64,000 nt of DNA from Sternotherus odoratus (GCA_032164245.1 JAVMKO010000001.1:18513603-18577602); one strand, 5' to 3'. Shown: positions 17,681-30,772, counted from the stretch's first letter. Translations and numbers: made by a program. The notes: generated from the letters alone by a model not told the origin.

Positions 17681-19495
17681 TTGTTAGCTAATTGGTTCTG
17701 CTATAGCTAATAAGGCTTCATGGCTCACCCACTGTTCTTTATTTTCTCACATCATTATGTTAAGGTATATTAATCCACTATTTAAGTATGAATTGACTGT
17801 TGTTTTGTTCCTAAAAAGTAAAGCAAAATCTCACAGGGAAGAGTAGGCAGCTTTATTTACCTTAGTAAATCATTTAATGGTGAATTTAATAAGATAAACG
17901 TTCAAAATGACTTTCCTGTTTACATCATTAAGGGGAAATGCTGGCTGAGTGGTCCTGATTTGACTCATTTCTCTTTAATTGAGAACAGATTATAAAGCCA
18001 TACAGATTTCCAGGCAAACTGACTGACAGCTCTTTTCTGCAACCTGCACTGTTCTATGTGTATCATTAGCCATCTGTAAAGCATTATAGCTCCGCTGTGG
18101 ATAGCACACACCTTTTGCAGTCTACCACTAGTTGGCTGCTTTTTAAAGGAAAGAGAAAGCACTGCATAACAATAGGTAAACACCAGGTCATCACTTAACT
18201 AATCAGTTATTATTTTATATGTGCTGTATTTTAGTTTTCAGCTAGTACAAATAGTTAATTCAAAGAAAGGTTTATTTTTTCCTGGTAGTCTTTGCAAAGA
18301 TGAACTTCCAGACACACAGGGGCAAGGTATATTTCCAGTCATTTAGACTATTCCCCAGGGATACTGAGATACTTTAGTGAATTATTCTACCTGGCAATAG
18401 GAAATTCAATGGACCATGCCAGTCATGGTTCTATGCGAAGTCTCACTTGGCTCAGAGCCCTGGGATATTATATACAAACCCAGGCAACAGGAAGAACATT
18501 GTAGGAGGAAAGAATAGATAATTCAAAGTCGGCAGGTTCAGCTTGTTGTGACTGTTGATGTGGAACAATTTTTGTGCTATGGAATGAGAGAAGTAGACAC
18601 AGGAGACTATAAGCCTTAATTTCACACTCAATTTTCCTAATCCACATGTTAGAGCAAACAACCACCATAGAACTCTGTCCCATGCCAGCTATTCTGGAGA
18701 CCCCTTAAGAGGCTATAGAGTCACAAGCCAGAGTTTACTTCTTCATGAAATTCAAGCTACTTGTTACTATCAACAAAATCCTCATTGGGCTTGGTCTCAG
18801 TTATCTCAGACACCACTTCTATCTTGCCCATCAAGTCATGTGTGTGCATCTTGAAATTTTGGCTATTTTTTCCCCATAGCTGGAGCATGAAGAAGCTGAA
18901 AACATTTATTGGGCCTCACCTTTGGAACTCTTTCCCACTAGAAATATATTTCAGCCAGAGCGTAGTCCCATGTAGTTCCTATTGTAAGAAGCATCTCTCT
19001 CTGCAGACTTTTCCCTAAGTGTAGGTTCTGGAAACATTATCTATTGGTCAAATGGGCAGCATTTAAAAATCTGTTTATTTTTAAAATTGATTTTAGTTGA
19101 GCTGGTATAAGAGAAATTACTGTCCATTCACTATCATATGAAAGATAGGCAATTAATATCCTGTGCAGCACTGGTGTTATTTCTGTAACTGTATCTGCCT
19201 AATTAGGAAGAAATAATTATCTAAAATCAATAAATGATGATTGGCAAATTACAAAATTCTTGTATTAGGAAATTGGAATACAAAAGGCATAAAGTTGTAA
19301 CGATGCATCACAGCATAATACCAATATGACATTATGTGGTGACTTTTCAGTTATCCTGGGTACAGTTTATTAACACTTATTCATGGACACTGTGAAGTGT
19401 TATCTGAGATACCAGAGGGACAAATTCTGATACTCTTACTCATACTGACCAATTCTATACTTCGCAAGTAAACCCACTGAAATCAATGGGACTCT
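17681..19495. other. No recognisable gene or repeat
   Basis: Moderately AT-rich sequence. Short open frames near 17965-18183 and 18452-18683 have no domain. No transposon end seen. Confidence 0.4.
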
Positions 19496-19496
19496 T

Positions 19497-19788
19497 TGGG
19501 TATGCCTACGCTACCTGCCGGATCGGTGGGTAGCGATCGCTCTATCAGGGGTTGATTTCTTGCGTCTAGTCTAAATGCGATAAATCAATCCCTGAGTGCT
19601 CTCCCATCAACTCCTGTACTCCACCGCCATGAGAGGTACAGGTGGACGGGGGGGGGTGGCAGCAGTTGACTCAGGCCGTGAAGATGCCAAGGTAAGTCAA
19701 TCTAGGTAAGTCGACTTCAGCTATGCTATTCTCGTAGCTGATATATCTTAAGTCGATTCCCCCCCATACACAGTGTAGACCAGAGCTT
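19497..19788. mobile_element. MITE of the GGGCTTGTCTACAC family, copy 1
   Basis: The left end GGGTATGCCTACGCTACC and the right end GTGTAGACCAGAGC are degenerate inverted repeats. The interior has the family hallmarks GATCGGTGGGTAGCGATCG, a GCGATAAATC palindrome arm and AAGTCGATTCCCCCCC. Non-autonomous DNA transposon; superfamily not assigned. Confidence 0.65.
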
Positions 19789-19895
19789 TGTGAAATAAGG
19801 TATTACTCCCCATGATCAAGGAATGCACAATCTGGCCCATAGTTACTTCCTATCCTATTAGAGTGACCAGCTGTCCCCTTTTTAAAGTTACAGTA

Positions 19896-20165
19896 AGGAC
19901 ATGTCTACACTTACCAAGGGATTGATGATTGATGCACTGGCAGTTGATTTAGTGGGTCTAGTGAAGACCTGCTAAATCAGCCTCCGATTGCTCTCCCATC
20001 AACTCCTGTACTTAGTCTGAATGAGAAGCATAAAGGGAGTCAATGGGAGAGTATGGCCCCTGCAGTAAGTAGAGCTAAGTATGTCGACTTCAGCTACATT
20101 ATTCAGTAGCTAAAGTTGCTTAATTTAGCTCAATCTCCCTTCCCCCCGTAGTGTAGACAAGGCCT
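19896..20165. mobile_element. MITE of the GGGCTTGTCTACAC family, copy 2
   Basis: Ends GGACATGTCTACACTTACC and CCGTAGTGTAGACAAGGCC form the terminal inverted repeat. The interior keeps GCTCTCCCATCAACTCCTGTAC and GTCGACTTCAGCTAC, shared with copy 1. Just upstream, 19861-19880 (GAGTGACCAGCTGTCCCC) is a stub of the separate GGGTGACCA family. Confidence 0.65.
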
Positions 20166-22479
20166 GAGGCACCGTTCTCCTGGATGTTGCTATCTCTTGG
20201 GTGAGATGTAAAACAGAAATCATTTTTAGTTAATTAAAGATACTTTTTGTAGGAGTCTGGGGCTTAACCCTGGTGTTCTAACCAAATTTGTATTTGAATG
20301 ACTACATTGTGCCTACTAGTATTTCTCCTGAATTTCAGTCAGCTATCCCCTTTTCCTCTCCTAAACTGTTGGATAATGTGATTCTCATATGTAGATTTAA
20401 AGTGCTCTAGAACCCTCTCCCTTGGATAAAAGGTTCTGCTGCCACCTGAGCACCCAGGAATGGAGATGGATCCTTTTGAGGCTGTGAAACATTTTAGTGA
20501 AACATCCCACATAGATTGCTGAGCCCAGATCTATGTATTCATTATTTTACTGTAACTGCATAATTCACTGTCTACCGTCCTTTCACTGTGTTTGTTGCTG
20601 TTCTCCAAACTCTAGTCAGTTTGTCTACATGTTCCAGGGAATCAGGGATAAAAGCCATGACTACAGAAGTTAACAGCAAAATGACCATTGACATCAATAG
20701 AGACAGGGTTTAACCTTAGCTGTTTGGAAGGAAAGGTGGTATTTCAGGTGCTAACTTGCCTGTGTATTACATTGGGAGTATTGCCCGTCTGCTGAGATCC
20801 ATGGTATATGTCCAACTACATATGATTTATTCTGCTGCCACATCATCACTAAGGGCCTGGTTCCACATCCACTGAAATAAATGGAAAGACTCCATTGACC
20901 TCACTGTAGCTGGACTAGGCCCAGAATCCCTTACAGAATTACTGTTTTCTGGGTTTCTGTTCCTTCCTGCTCCCCACCATATCAGTTTCTGACTATTTCC
21001 CCCAGATGCATTATCCCCTAGCTGATTCTCATTTTGTTATATCCTGTCCCTATTTCTAAAAATAATATAATCCTATTGTGAGATAGCCAGCTAAGTAATT
21101 AAGACTCCAAGCCAGGAAATCAAATTAACTGGCCACAGCCCTAAGGAACTCTGAATGTCAGGCCACTGAGAGACTGCATGCAACAGATGGTAACTAAGTC
21201 CTTCAATTTCATTGTTTGGTGACATAATATTGAAATAAATGTCTGACACACACAGTGTTCAAATACAGTGTTTATTCAACACTTTGTTCATCATCAGTCA
21301 ACTATTTCAATACTCAGCAGCACTGACAGACAGGCCACTTGATCTGTCTGAATAGTCTCTTCACATTCATCTGTCTGAAATTTCTCTGCAGGATACCAAG
21401 ATAGAAAGAAAAATGGGTGTCGTCAATGAAATGAAACATTTCAGAAATAAATAAAATAGAATTTACAGGCCTTAAACATCCAAGTCTTCTCCTAAAGACT
21501 CTCTTTTCCACAGTGTCCAGGAACATACTCTAATTTGGGCTTACTAGTGTGTCTAGTCATCTCAGATTTGGAGCTTACTAAGATTGGACAATTTTTTTCT
21601 GTCAAAAGAGTTTTTTGAAATTTGGTATTTTTTATGGCAGGCAGAAATTTTTCTAGACACATAGGAGCACAAGGGAGTTGGAGAGGGAGTGTGGTTCATT
21701 CCATTTAGGTAAGGCTCAACGCCAGGTTGTGCAACTAAGGGAAAAACCTGCCTGACATAAGCTGTTTTTCTTTCTGATGGAAGACAGAAGCTATTTCTGG
21801 TGCGTGTAGTACAAGCTGATGGCCATGCTGGAGAAGATAGGTGGTCTGGAAATACACATTACAAAACTATGTAGCCTCTGAAAAATTGAAGACCCATTAG
21901 ACAACCAGCTTCAGAAATCATTGCCACAGATGCCACAAGAGGAAGGATTAACACTAAGGGAACTGGAGTGAGAATAGAAACTGAAGAAGCCAATTGATAA
22001 TTTATGACCAAGAGGGGAAAGAGGGCCAGGAGGCATTCAACCTGGCTAACAATATTGAGTTGTTATATAGTACTCAGTGAGTCAACAAACAAACAAAGGA
22101 TCCTATTTGGAGAAATGAAACAGAAAACTACAGTTGCTGTGTGAAGCAAGCAGCTACCAAGAGAGGTTCTTCAATGATCCTAAGAAAGGAAGCAGTTATC
22201 TTTGGCAGATTTCTATTAGGAAGAGAGGACATGGAATTTGGCAAAGGACACAAAGACAACGGAAAAATGCACTGTCTGCCTAGAGTGAAAATAGGAGATG
22301 TTACTGCAAGATTAGGTGAGATTATGAAGTCATCTGCCGAATCTCCACTAAGAACTATATATACTGAAACCAATGACAAGATATGTTGAACTACATGTAT
22401 TATAGAAGACTTCCGGTATCTTGGAAGAGAACTGAAAAAACAGGAAAGTCAAAGTAATTTTCTTGAAGATCCTTTAAAT
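20166..22479. other. No recognisable gene
   Basis: No domain-bearing frame. An 82-codon plus frame (22141-22389) and its antisense have no recognisable motif. A CAAA microsatellite lies at about 22085-22097. Words such as GGAAAGACTCCATTGACCTC at about 20880 belong to old repeat debris. Confidence 0.4.
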
Positions 22480-23357
22480 CCCATGAGCAAAAGAAGTTGA
22501 AAAATTTAGAGATGTTGCCAAAATGAAGGCTGGAGAAACTGTTTCACAATGAGAGACAGAGGGCTTGTTTTCACTAAAGCCGGCAGGGATTGATCTTTTG
22601 GTGATCTATTTATCGCGTCTTGTCAAGAAGCGATAAATCGATCGCCAGCAGCGACCCTGTCGACTCCGGAACTCCAGCTTGCCAAGGGCTTGTCTTCACT
22701 ACCCACCAGATTGGTGGGTAGCAATCGATCTGTTAGCAATCAATTTCTCGCGTTTGGTGAAGACACGAGAAATTGATCTCCTACGGTGCCCCCGTTGGCT
22801 CCGGAACTCCAGCTCACCGAGAGGTGCAAGCTGGAGTTGATGGGGGAGCGTGCCGCCGCCTGCCGCCACCGTGAGGACGGCAGGTAAGTTGGCTGTAGAT
22901 ACGCCAAATTCAGCTACTACAGCCGATCTACCCCCCTAGTGAAGACCAACCCTTAAAGAGGCCAATCTGTTTAGCTTATTGAAAAGAAGATTGACAGGTG
23001 ACTTGATTGCACCTTCACGGGAAGAAAATATCAGATACTAAAAGGCTCTTTAATTTAGTGGAGAAAGGCATAACAAGAATCAATGGCTGGAAGCTGAAGC
23101 CAGACAACTTCTAATTAGAAACAAATCAGATCTTTTTAAAAGTGAGGTTATAAAACAATGGAATTAATGATTACAGGTGGATTCTCCATCTCTTGGTGTC
23201 ATCAGAGGAAAGCTAGGTGCCTTTCTGGAAGATGCTTTAGCCAAACATAAGGTATGGGGATCAAAACAGGGCTAACTGGGTGAAACTGAATGGTTTGTGA
23301 TATATAGGAGGTTTAGATAAGTTAATGCCTTTCTGGCCTTAAACTCTATATATTTAT
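22480..23357 (+). mobile_element. CR1 3' region interrupted by MITEs
   Basis: After the MITE block, 22955-23357 reads like a CR1 3' end: CAATCTGTTTAGCTTATTGA, AATGGCTGGAAGCTGAAGCC, GGTGGATTCTCCATCTCT, and a terminal GGAGGTTTAGATAAG ... CTGGCCTTAAA stretch. The parallel 3' end at 25442-25665 supports this. The part left of 22561 is less certain. Confidence 0.6.
22561..22953. mobile_element. Two nested or abutting MITEs of the GGGCTTGTCTACAC family
   Basis: A first unit (GGGCTTGTTTTCACTAAAGC, 22561 to about 22685) is cut short at CTCCAGCTTGCCAA. A second, complete-looking unit follows at 22686 (GGGCTTGTCTTCACTACCC) and ends GTGAAGACCAACCC. Both carry GCGATAAATCGATC or GAGAAATTGATC palindrome arms and a CGACTCCGGAACTCCAGCTT box. 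It is either an insertion of one copy into another or a partial duplication. Confidence 0.65.
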
Positions 23358-24925
23358 GAAATAATTATCATGATGAAAAATTATGCCATTTGTGACACAA
23401 CAATAGAGGATCCAGGATCAGCTTTACATTAGCCCAAGAAATGGCCTTGATTTGTGTATTATGTTCTGTTTTAGTCAGAGTCTTGCACTCTGCCCATCCC
23501 CATTGAAGCTGGGCATTGCCAGAAATACATCTGTGATGTGTGGCTCTCTTACTCTTCTTTCCTTTCCATAGTGGGAAAGTTGCGTGTGATTCTTTGTTTT
23601 TTTAAGTGTATGATTGTCTCAACCAATGTCCTTCAATATCTCAAACAATTTTTGCTCTCTTCTATTAATTACTTAAGTACTCTGCATCTGTTTTCTATCA
23701 TTTACTATCATAATGGACGCAATATTTAAAACTTCACATTAAAACCAACCAATAAAATAAAATAGAAATAAAATAAGTACATAACATTTTTAAACTTGAG
23801 ATTGCAAATTCTTAAATTATTTCCTTCTTATTTTCAGCTTTAATACTTATATATATCCCCAGCAAGTTAATTGAAAGGTAAACTTCACAATTGGGTATAA
23901 TTTGCAACCAGTCTTTTACTATGTGCTGCACTGCCATCTCCTGGAGAAGAGGTGGAAATTGTTGTATTGCCATTTAAAAGTTTTATTTTCAGTACTTTAA
24001 GTACTTTCTCCCTATTTAGAGACCAAATCCTGATGCTTACACAGGAAAAATCCCCTCCCTCCCCAAGGTCAATGAGAGATTTGTACAAATAAGGAAAGAG
24101 TAAGCATGGTAGGATTTGGTCCTGTGTTTATACAGTGCTGCCTTTCTGGCGGGGTGGGGTGTTTTTCATACACACTCCCCTTTCTAATTTAAAGCTACAA
24201 TGGTGCAGCTCCCCCATATACTTCAGGCTCATTTAAATTTTCTCTTTATAGCATACAAACTATTTACCCCAGGAATGCAATTTTGAAGGAAGGGATCCCT
24301 GTTTTATCACGGATGGTACAATATTTATGTATCATTGCAGTCAAGCCTGAAATGCAAAGTTCACACCTGAACCCACACTTTCCAAGTTTTCAGATCCAAG
24401 TTTTTGGTTTGGTCTGTTACACAGATCAGGCTAGGGGTGAAGATCAGATCTGAGGAGTTGAAATTTGAGGGGGGTTGGTTCATACACAGTTTATTGAAAA
24501 GATAGACTTCTTTGCATAGGACAAAACATTGTGGTGGTTACAACTCAAATAGGAACATGCTTCTTTCAAAAGTAATTGAAGACAATGGGGGTGTACTGGA
24601 GGATGTCAGCTGGTTTTGGTGCCAGAGAGGGCAGCTTGACCCCATGTCCTTCCTGATAAGAATTGTGTTGAAGTTGCTGGTACATGCATTTCAGACAAGC
24701 AGGGTGTGCCCTAGAAATGTCTATTGGGGTCTGAAGGCTGCAAACGCTGGAAAAACCCACACCTGGTTAATCAATAATCAGAGGGAAGCCTCTCGCTTGA
24801 CCATTGGAACTCCTTACTTAACAAGTTTTCTTTAAGGGACATGTCATTCTATTACTAATGTATAAACGGGGGGGGGGTTGAGGTAGTTGGACTTTTCTGG
24901 GCTCTTCCTCTGAATACCTCTTGCC
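23358..24925. other. No recognisable gene or repeat
   Basis: AT-rich. Small open frames (24512-24835 plus, 24566-24760 minus) have no recognisable domain or repeat signature. Confidence 0.4.
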
Positions 24926-25055
24926 AGGGCCGGCTCTAACTTTTATGCTGTGCCGGGGCTGGAGGAGCGAGGGGCGGTGGTGCTGCAGTGTGGCCGGAAG
25001 AGCGAGGAGGGGAGGCAAGGCCGGGGGAGCAAAGCTGGAGTCGGGGTGGACAGAG
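24926..25055. mobile_element. Fragment of a GGGCCGGCTC-type GC-rich repeat
   Basis: Starts CAGGGCCGGCTCTAACTTTTATG and continues GC-rich to about 25055. The same terminal words, inverted, close the element at 40803-41029 (AAAATGCTTATGCCGGCCCC), so these look like two members of one non-autonomous DNA transposon family. Confidence 0.45.
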
Positions 25056-25441
25056 GAACTGTGATGTCTGAAGACATTAGGCTTGCCTAGATTGCCATCA
25101 GGGCATTGTAAGTCTTTAGGTAAGATGGACATGCATGTAGACTTGTTTTTAAATCATTTTTATCTAATGTTTTGCAAAACAAACACTTTGGTTTAAGAAA
25201 GATGTCTGATCACTACACTCAGCACTGGTCACAGAGTCCTGAAGGAAAGAACTGCAGCTGCCAGACCCAGTCAGCCCTACAGGTTAAGAACATGGGTACA
25301 CAGCATATTGTAACCCAAGGTCCAGGTTAAGAGTGGGAGAATTGGGGAACTCCGCCAGGATAGGTAAAGGCATGAGGTCTGGCACCTGAGATCAGAAAGG
25401 GGCCTGTGATGCACAGGTAGCCTTGTAACAACAACACAAAT

Positions 25442-25665
25442 GACCAAGAGAAGTGGTAGATTCACCGTTTCTTGAATTCTTCAAATCAAGATTGGATGCC
25501 TTTCTGGAAGATATGCTTTAGCCAAACATAAGTTATTGGGGATCAATTCCTGGAGCAACCAGATGAAATTCTATGGCCTCTGTATTACACAGGAGGTCAG
25601 ACTAGATGATCTAATAGTCTTTTCTGGCCTTAAAATCTGAAAATATCTTTCTATGACCATCTGTG
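25442..25665 (+). mobile_element. CR1-type 3' end
   Basis: GTGGTAGATTCACCGTTTCTTG, GATTGGATGCCTTTCTGGAAG and CAGGAGGTCAGACTAGATGA with TCTGGCCTTAAAATCTG are the typical last 220 bp of reptile CR1 elements. 5'-truncated, no coding sequence. Confidence 0.7.
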
Positions 25666-26755
25666 CTGCTGTTGTTTTATTTGTCTTTTTAGCTTCCCAC
25701 TTGATTTTCCAATCTATGCTTTGGAATCTGTCCATTTAAACATTTTAATGTTTAAAGATAATATCTACAAACAATGTACTGCACCTTGCTGGTGACGTTT
25801 TGTATTCCTTCTGATGTTATTTTATATATGAATCCCCCCCCCCCCCAAAAAGAAGAAAATAAAATAAGAGCCTCTTCTTCCTGATCGGGCAATGGAATTG
25901 TAAGCCTGGGCTGATGGCTTTATAGTTAGGGCCTTAATTCATAGTCCATTTTTGCCAATGTACTGGTCATAAATGTCATGATTTCAGGTATTTGTGGATT
26001 GCCACGGACTCGCAGGGGCGAGGAAAAATTGCAGGCCTGTTATTTACCAGGTTGCACGTGGCAATAAACTATATAGGTAAGAGATGCAAGGGGAGTGTGG
26101 GTCAGGACGTGAGCTGCAGATGCACAGACACACACACAAGTAAAAATAAATCAATTTAAAGTTTTACTGGGGATAATTACAAAGGGTAAGGGAGCAGTTT
26201 TTGATTAGCTAATAGACTAATAAAACACACAATGACTAAAATACCTACTAACAATATTTACAAACAAAGATGCAGCATTTAGTAATAATTGATACTTACA
26301 AATACAAACCAATGCATAACACGACCGGTAAACGTAGAAGCTCTATTTGAAACACGTGAGCTGAGAGAGAGGCTTCGAGGTGATCAGGCTCGGTTACGTG
26401 GGGTACCCAGGATACACGGATACACGGGATTCGTTTTCCTCTCTCTGTCTGCACATGGCAGGTAGAAACATAAATACCAACTATGACATCACAAAAGTGT
26501 CATAGGGGACGGGGCCCAAAACTTGTTTGTGTTCGCTTCTGATTGGCACAAGCAAAGTTAATACCAAGTAGGGGAGCAGGTGCCTCAAAGTCTGGCTTCG
26601 CCCCCAAAGGTGAGGAAATGCACATTGTTATAGAATGCATGCGAAACTGAATGACAAAAGAAGAGGCCAGGGCAATACCGGTATGGGCAAGTGTTACAGG
26701 ATGCAGACAGGAACTCATCAGAACAGTATTTAAATATGAAATTTCACAGTGTTGT
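25666..26755. other. No recognisable gene; poly-C tract; possible unclassified repeat
   Basis: A run of 14 C lies at 25833-25846. From about 25975 to 26600 the sequence (ATTGCCACGGACTCGCAGGG, GGGTACCCAGGATACACG) has a different texture from its neighbours and could be a retroviral LTR or internal fragment, but I see no ends or domains to support that. Confidence 0.35.
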
Positions 26756-26756
26756 A

Positions 26757-27120
26757 ATTGGAGGGGTCCTGACCCTAAAGGGAGTTGTCGGAGGGTCATA
26801 AGTTATTGTAGGGGGATTGCAGTACTGCTACCCTTACTTCTGTGCTGCTGCTGGTGGAGGTGCTGCCTTTGTAGCTGGGCAGCCAGAGAACAGTAGCTGC
26901 TGGCCGGGAGCCCACCTCTGAAGGCAGAGCCGCCGTCAGCAGCAGCACAGAAGTAAGGATGGCATGGAATGATATTGACACTCTTACTTCTGTGCTGCTG
27001 CCTTCAAAGTTGGGCATCTGGTCAACAGCTGCCACTCTTCAGCCACCTAGCTCTGAAGGCAGCACATACATGAGGCTGGCAATACCACAACCCCCCTAAA
27101 ATAACCTTACAACCACCTTT
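26757..27120. repeat. GC-rich repeat with internal inverted units
   Basis: Contains CTTACTTCTGTGCTGCTGC twice in direct order (about 26825 and 26983) and its complement GCAGCAGCACAGAAGTAAGG near 26937, alternating with CTCTGAAGGCAG blocks. Fragments of the same family occur at about 30405-30445 and 53150-53275. Probably a non-autonomous DNA element; ends not resolved. Confidence 0.5.
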
Positions 27121-27939
27121 GGGATATACAAAATTTTCTGTTTCCTTGGTCTTTAGGATTGATATTTTCAAGCTTTCCTTGGTAACAATGAAGGCTAGAA
27201 ATCCACAGTTTTTTTAAAAATTGAATGTGAAATTCTCAAGCAATATCATCTCCTAATTGGAATGTGGCCAGGACACCTGGGTTAACAAGACGTACTCTTG
27301 CAAAAAGTGACATGTGATCATTTCTGATTACATGTAATCAGAACCTTACTTTTACTTCTCAGCCAAATGATTCATGGAGAGATGTTACATTTGGAATTGT
27401 TCCCCAGTGCAACTCCCTCTGTAGCTATGTCTGATGTGCCAGGCCATGGCAAAAAAAATCTATTGCTATATTTTATGTTGTTTCGGGTGATTAAATCAGC
27501 ATTGGTTTGGATTAATTATCAAGTCTGTTGGCTTCCTGCCACATTAACTATAATGGCAGTTCTGTGTTTGATGTGTCTGTATGCCATGGCATGGGGTTTC
27601 TTTAAAAAGTAGGATCTGTCTTAACTCTTCTTTTTAATGCATTTTAATTGGGAGTAGTAGGCATGGATAGTCTGTGGAATTCAAACTTTTTACAAGGTTT
27701 ACAAGGTGGAATTCTGGGGGTCATAGAACTAGTTCAAGCTCATGTACAATTTTATGAGTAATTTGACACACTTTTCCCCCACTTCTGCCAAGAATGCTTT
27801 GTTTTAAACATAAAACATGTTTTCCTAGAAACGTTAGAAACTTGTGCTCAGTATGGGGGATCGAATCACCCTCATTCTTTCTAAAAGCTAGACAGGCACA
27901 AGTGAGTACCACAGAGGGTATGTTTATATTACAATCACT
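27121..27939. other. No recognisable gene or repeat
   Basis: Short open frames only; no domain or transposon end identified. Confidence 0.4.
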
Positions 27940-28200
27940 GGATGCAACTGCGGCTTGTGTAGACCACCTGAGCTAGCTTTAATCTAGCTAATTTGGGCCC
28001 TAGGTAATGAAACAGTGGCAGCACATCTGGAACTTTGAGTAATAATTACCCTGTATAATTACTGAGGTGGCTGACACTTGTTTTCACAAAGCTTCACTGC
28101 TTTAGTACTTGAGATAGCTAAATCGAACCTAGCTCAGGTATGTCCATGCAAGCTGCAATTACACACTATGACAACAGTGAAGACATACCCCTACAAGGTG
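27940..28200. mobile_element. Old MITE-like repeat
   Basis: Left part AACTGCGGCTTGTGTAGACC and right part GGTATGTCCATGCAAGCTGC are loosely inverted ends. Between them are GAGCTAGCTTTAATCTAGCTA and a CACAAAGCTTCACTGCTTTA block. It resembles amniote non-autonomous DNA elements, but the ends are too worn for a superfamily call. Confidence 0.4.
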
Positions 28201-28865
28201 ATAGTCTACATATGTTCACTAGAAGTGTTTTATTTCTTCCTCTCAACTTCTCTTTTTCTCAAATTTTCCCTCTTGCTGGTTTGCATTGTGCTCCTTTTTT
28301 CACTTTATATTCTTCTTCACAATAGAACATGAACTTGAAAACCTTAGCATAGCATAGGTTTGCCCATTCCTAGTTGCTAATGATACGAGTCCTTTCAGAG
28401 ATTCAGATACTGAACCCTCTGATGGCACAGGGGAATCCTGTCAAACTCCAGCTAAGGCAGACACTTAGCTGAATGCCTTGTTGTTCATCCATTCCTCACC
28501 ATTATGCATGGATGTACTGCCTCTGAAAGGCAACAGACCACACTGATAGAAATGCTGATTTGGTAGTGCTCTAACTCCATAATGTGTATGAGAAATGAGC
28601 ATGTCTGAATACCAACAGATTGATAATAATGATGAACATATACTGCTACTGAATTATTCTTAAATGTCAGCTCTATTTCTCCACTTGAATATGATATCAT
28701 TCACTCTCAACAGTGTTCCAAAACTCAAAGATTTTTCCTTCATTGCTGGACTGACCAGAGGCATCCATAGATTCCACCCAATGACAAAGCTGCCAAAATA
28801 CAAAGGAAATAAACGCCTTAAGGGATTTCTCTTTCGTGTGTGTATAGTGTTTGATTTCATTTACC
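28201..28865. other. No recognisable gene or repeat
   Basis: No domain or transposon end found in this stretch. Confidence 0.4.
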
Positions 28866-29061
28866 ATAAAATCATAGAATTGTACAAAGGGACCTCATTA
28901 TGTCAACTAGTCCAGTCCCCTGCACTGAGGCAGGTCTAAGTGTTATCCGGACTATATCTGATAGGTGTTTGTCTAACATGTTCTTAAATAACTCCAATGA
29001 CAAAGATTCCACAGCCACTCTAGGTAATTTGTACCAGTGCTTAACTACCCTTATATTTACA

Positions 29062-29390
29062 TAAGAACCTAAGAAAGGCCATACTGGGTCAGACCAACGG
29101 TCCATCTAGTCCAGTATCCTGTCTACCGACAGCGGCCAATACCAGGTGCCCCGGAATGAGTGAACCTAACAGGTAATGATCAAGTGATCTCTCCCCTGCT
29201 GTCCATCACCCCCCACTGACAAACAGAGGCTAGGGACATCATTTCTTACCCATCCTGGCTAATAGCGATTAATGGACTTAACCTCCATGAATTTATCCAG
29301 TTTTCTTTTAAACCCTGTTATAGTCCTAGCCTTCACAGCCTCTTCTGGCAAGGAGTTCCACAGGTTGACTGTACGCTGTGTATAAAGTTT
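29062..29390 (-). mobile_element. Second CR1 3' end inserted in the first
   Basis: TAAGAACCTAAGAAAGGCCA, GGTCCATCTAGTCCAGTATC, CAGGTGCCCCGGAATGAG and GAATTTATCCAGTTTTC are the 3'-terminal 330 bp of a different CR1 subfamily, the same one as at 47932. The surrounding CR1 continues on both sides. Confidence 0.75.
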
Positions 29391-29803
29391 TACCTAATAT
29401 CTAACATAAATTAGATTGCTATAACTGAAGCCATTACTTCTGTAATTAAAGCCCATTAGTCAGTGAATAAGTAGAATAATTTATCACCCTCCTTTTATAA
29501 CCTATTACATACTTGAAGACTGTTATTGAGTTTCCCCTCAATCTTCTCTTCTCCAGGCTAAACAAACCCAATTTTTTTTCAATCTTTCCTTTTAGTTCAT
29601 GTTTTCAAGACCTTTAATCATGTTAGTTGCCCTGCTCTGGACTTTTTCCAGTTTGTCCACATCTTTCCCGAAGTGTGGTGTTGATAATGGGACACAATCT
29701 TCCATCTGAGGCCTAATTAGTGCTGGGTAGACTGGAAGAATTACTTCTCGTGTTTTGTTTTACAACACTTTTGCCAAAAGTTCCTGGAATTATGTTCACT
29801 TTT

Positions 29804-29901
29804 CATAGAATCATAGAAGATTAGGATTGGAAGGGATCTCAGGAGGTCATCTAGTCCAACCCCCTGCTCAAAGCAGGACCAACACCAACTAAATCAACAG
29901 T
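29804..29901 (-). mobile_element. Short CR1 3'-end insertion
   Basis: TCATAGAATCATAGAAGATT, GGAAGGGATCTCAGGAGGTC and CCAACCCCCTGCTCAAAGCA are the canonical CR1 terminal hundred bases in reverse, including the ATTCTATGA 3' repeat. It splits the larger CR1 between TTATGTTCACTTTT and AACAGTGTTGC. Confidence 0.75.
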
Positions 29902-30229
29902 GTTGCATTTTATCGACTTGCACTGACAGAGTTGCATGTTATTCTTGCAACTGTGCTATATTATTGGCTCATATTTAGTTTGTGATCCACAAGAGCCCCA
30001 GATCCTTTTCCTAGGCAGTCCTTTCCCATTTTATATTTGTGCATTTGATTATTCTTTCCTAAATATAGAACTCCGCATTTGTCCTTATTTAATTTCATCC
30101 TTTTCTTTCAGACCATTTCTCCAGTTTGTTAAGATCATTTTGAATTCGATCCTGTCCTCCAAAGCACTTGCAACCCATCCCCACTTGGTGTCATCCACAA
30201 ACATTATAAGTAGGGATCTACTTACAGCA

Positions 30230-30620
30230 TAAATAACAAATTTCATAGACGCATACCTAAAATATACAAGTATTGTAATATACTACTGGCAAGTTACTAA
30301 GTCCCCCTGGATAAGGGAGTCTGATAAATCAGAGGGTCTCAATTTTTTTTTTTGCTGGGACCCTCTTTGGAAATATTTCAGGCTGTGACAACCCCCTCCT
30401 CATGCCATACCACCCCTACTTCTGTGCTGCTCCTGCCTTCAGAGCTATTTGGCCAGCCAGTCACTGCTGCTCTCCATTCTGCCTTCATCACGTGATTATG
30501 GTCAACTGTTTTTGCATTGGGGTAATCACAGAAGTTTTGCACCATATTTTATGAATAATCCATATTGATATTTTGAAGGTCAATTTAATGAATGAGGCCA
30601 TAGTTCATGATTTCTGAGAA
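30230..30620. repeat. Unclassified insertion in CR1
   Basis: The CR1 text is interrupted between CACAAACATTATAAG and TACTTTTTGTGCCATTATC. The inserted DNA includes a poly-T run, GCTGGGACCCTCTTTGG, and a fragment related to the GC-rich repeat at 26757 (CACCCCTACTTCTGTGCTGC). Ends are not resolved. Confidence 0.4.
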
Positions 30621-30772
30621 ATCTGCAAATTAAGTTGCTTGGTTATGACAGTACTTTTTGTGCCATTATCAAAATCATTTATGAAGATATTGAATAGAAC
30701 CGGATCCAGTACAGATCCCTGCAGGACCCCAGTAGATATGCCCTTCCAGCTTGATTGCGAACTATTGATAAC

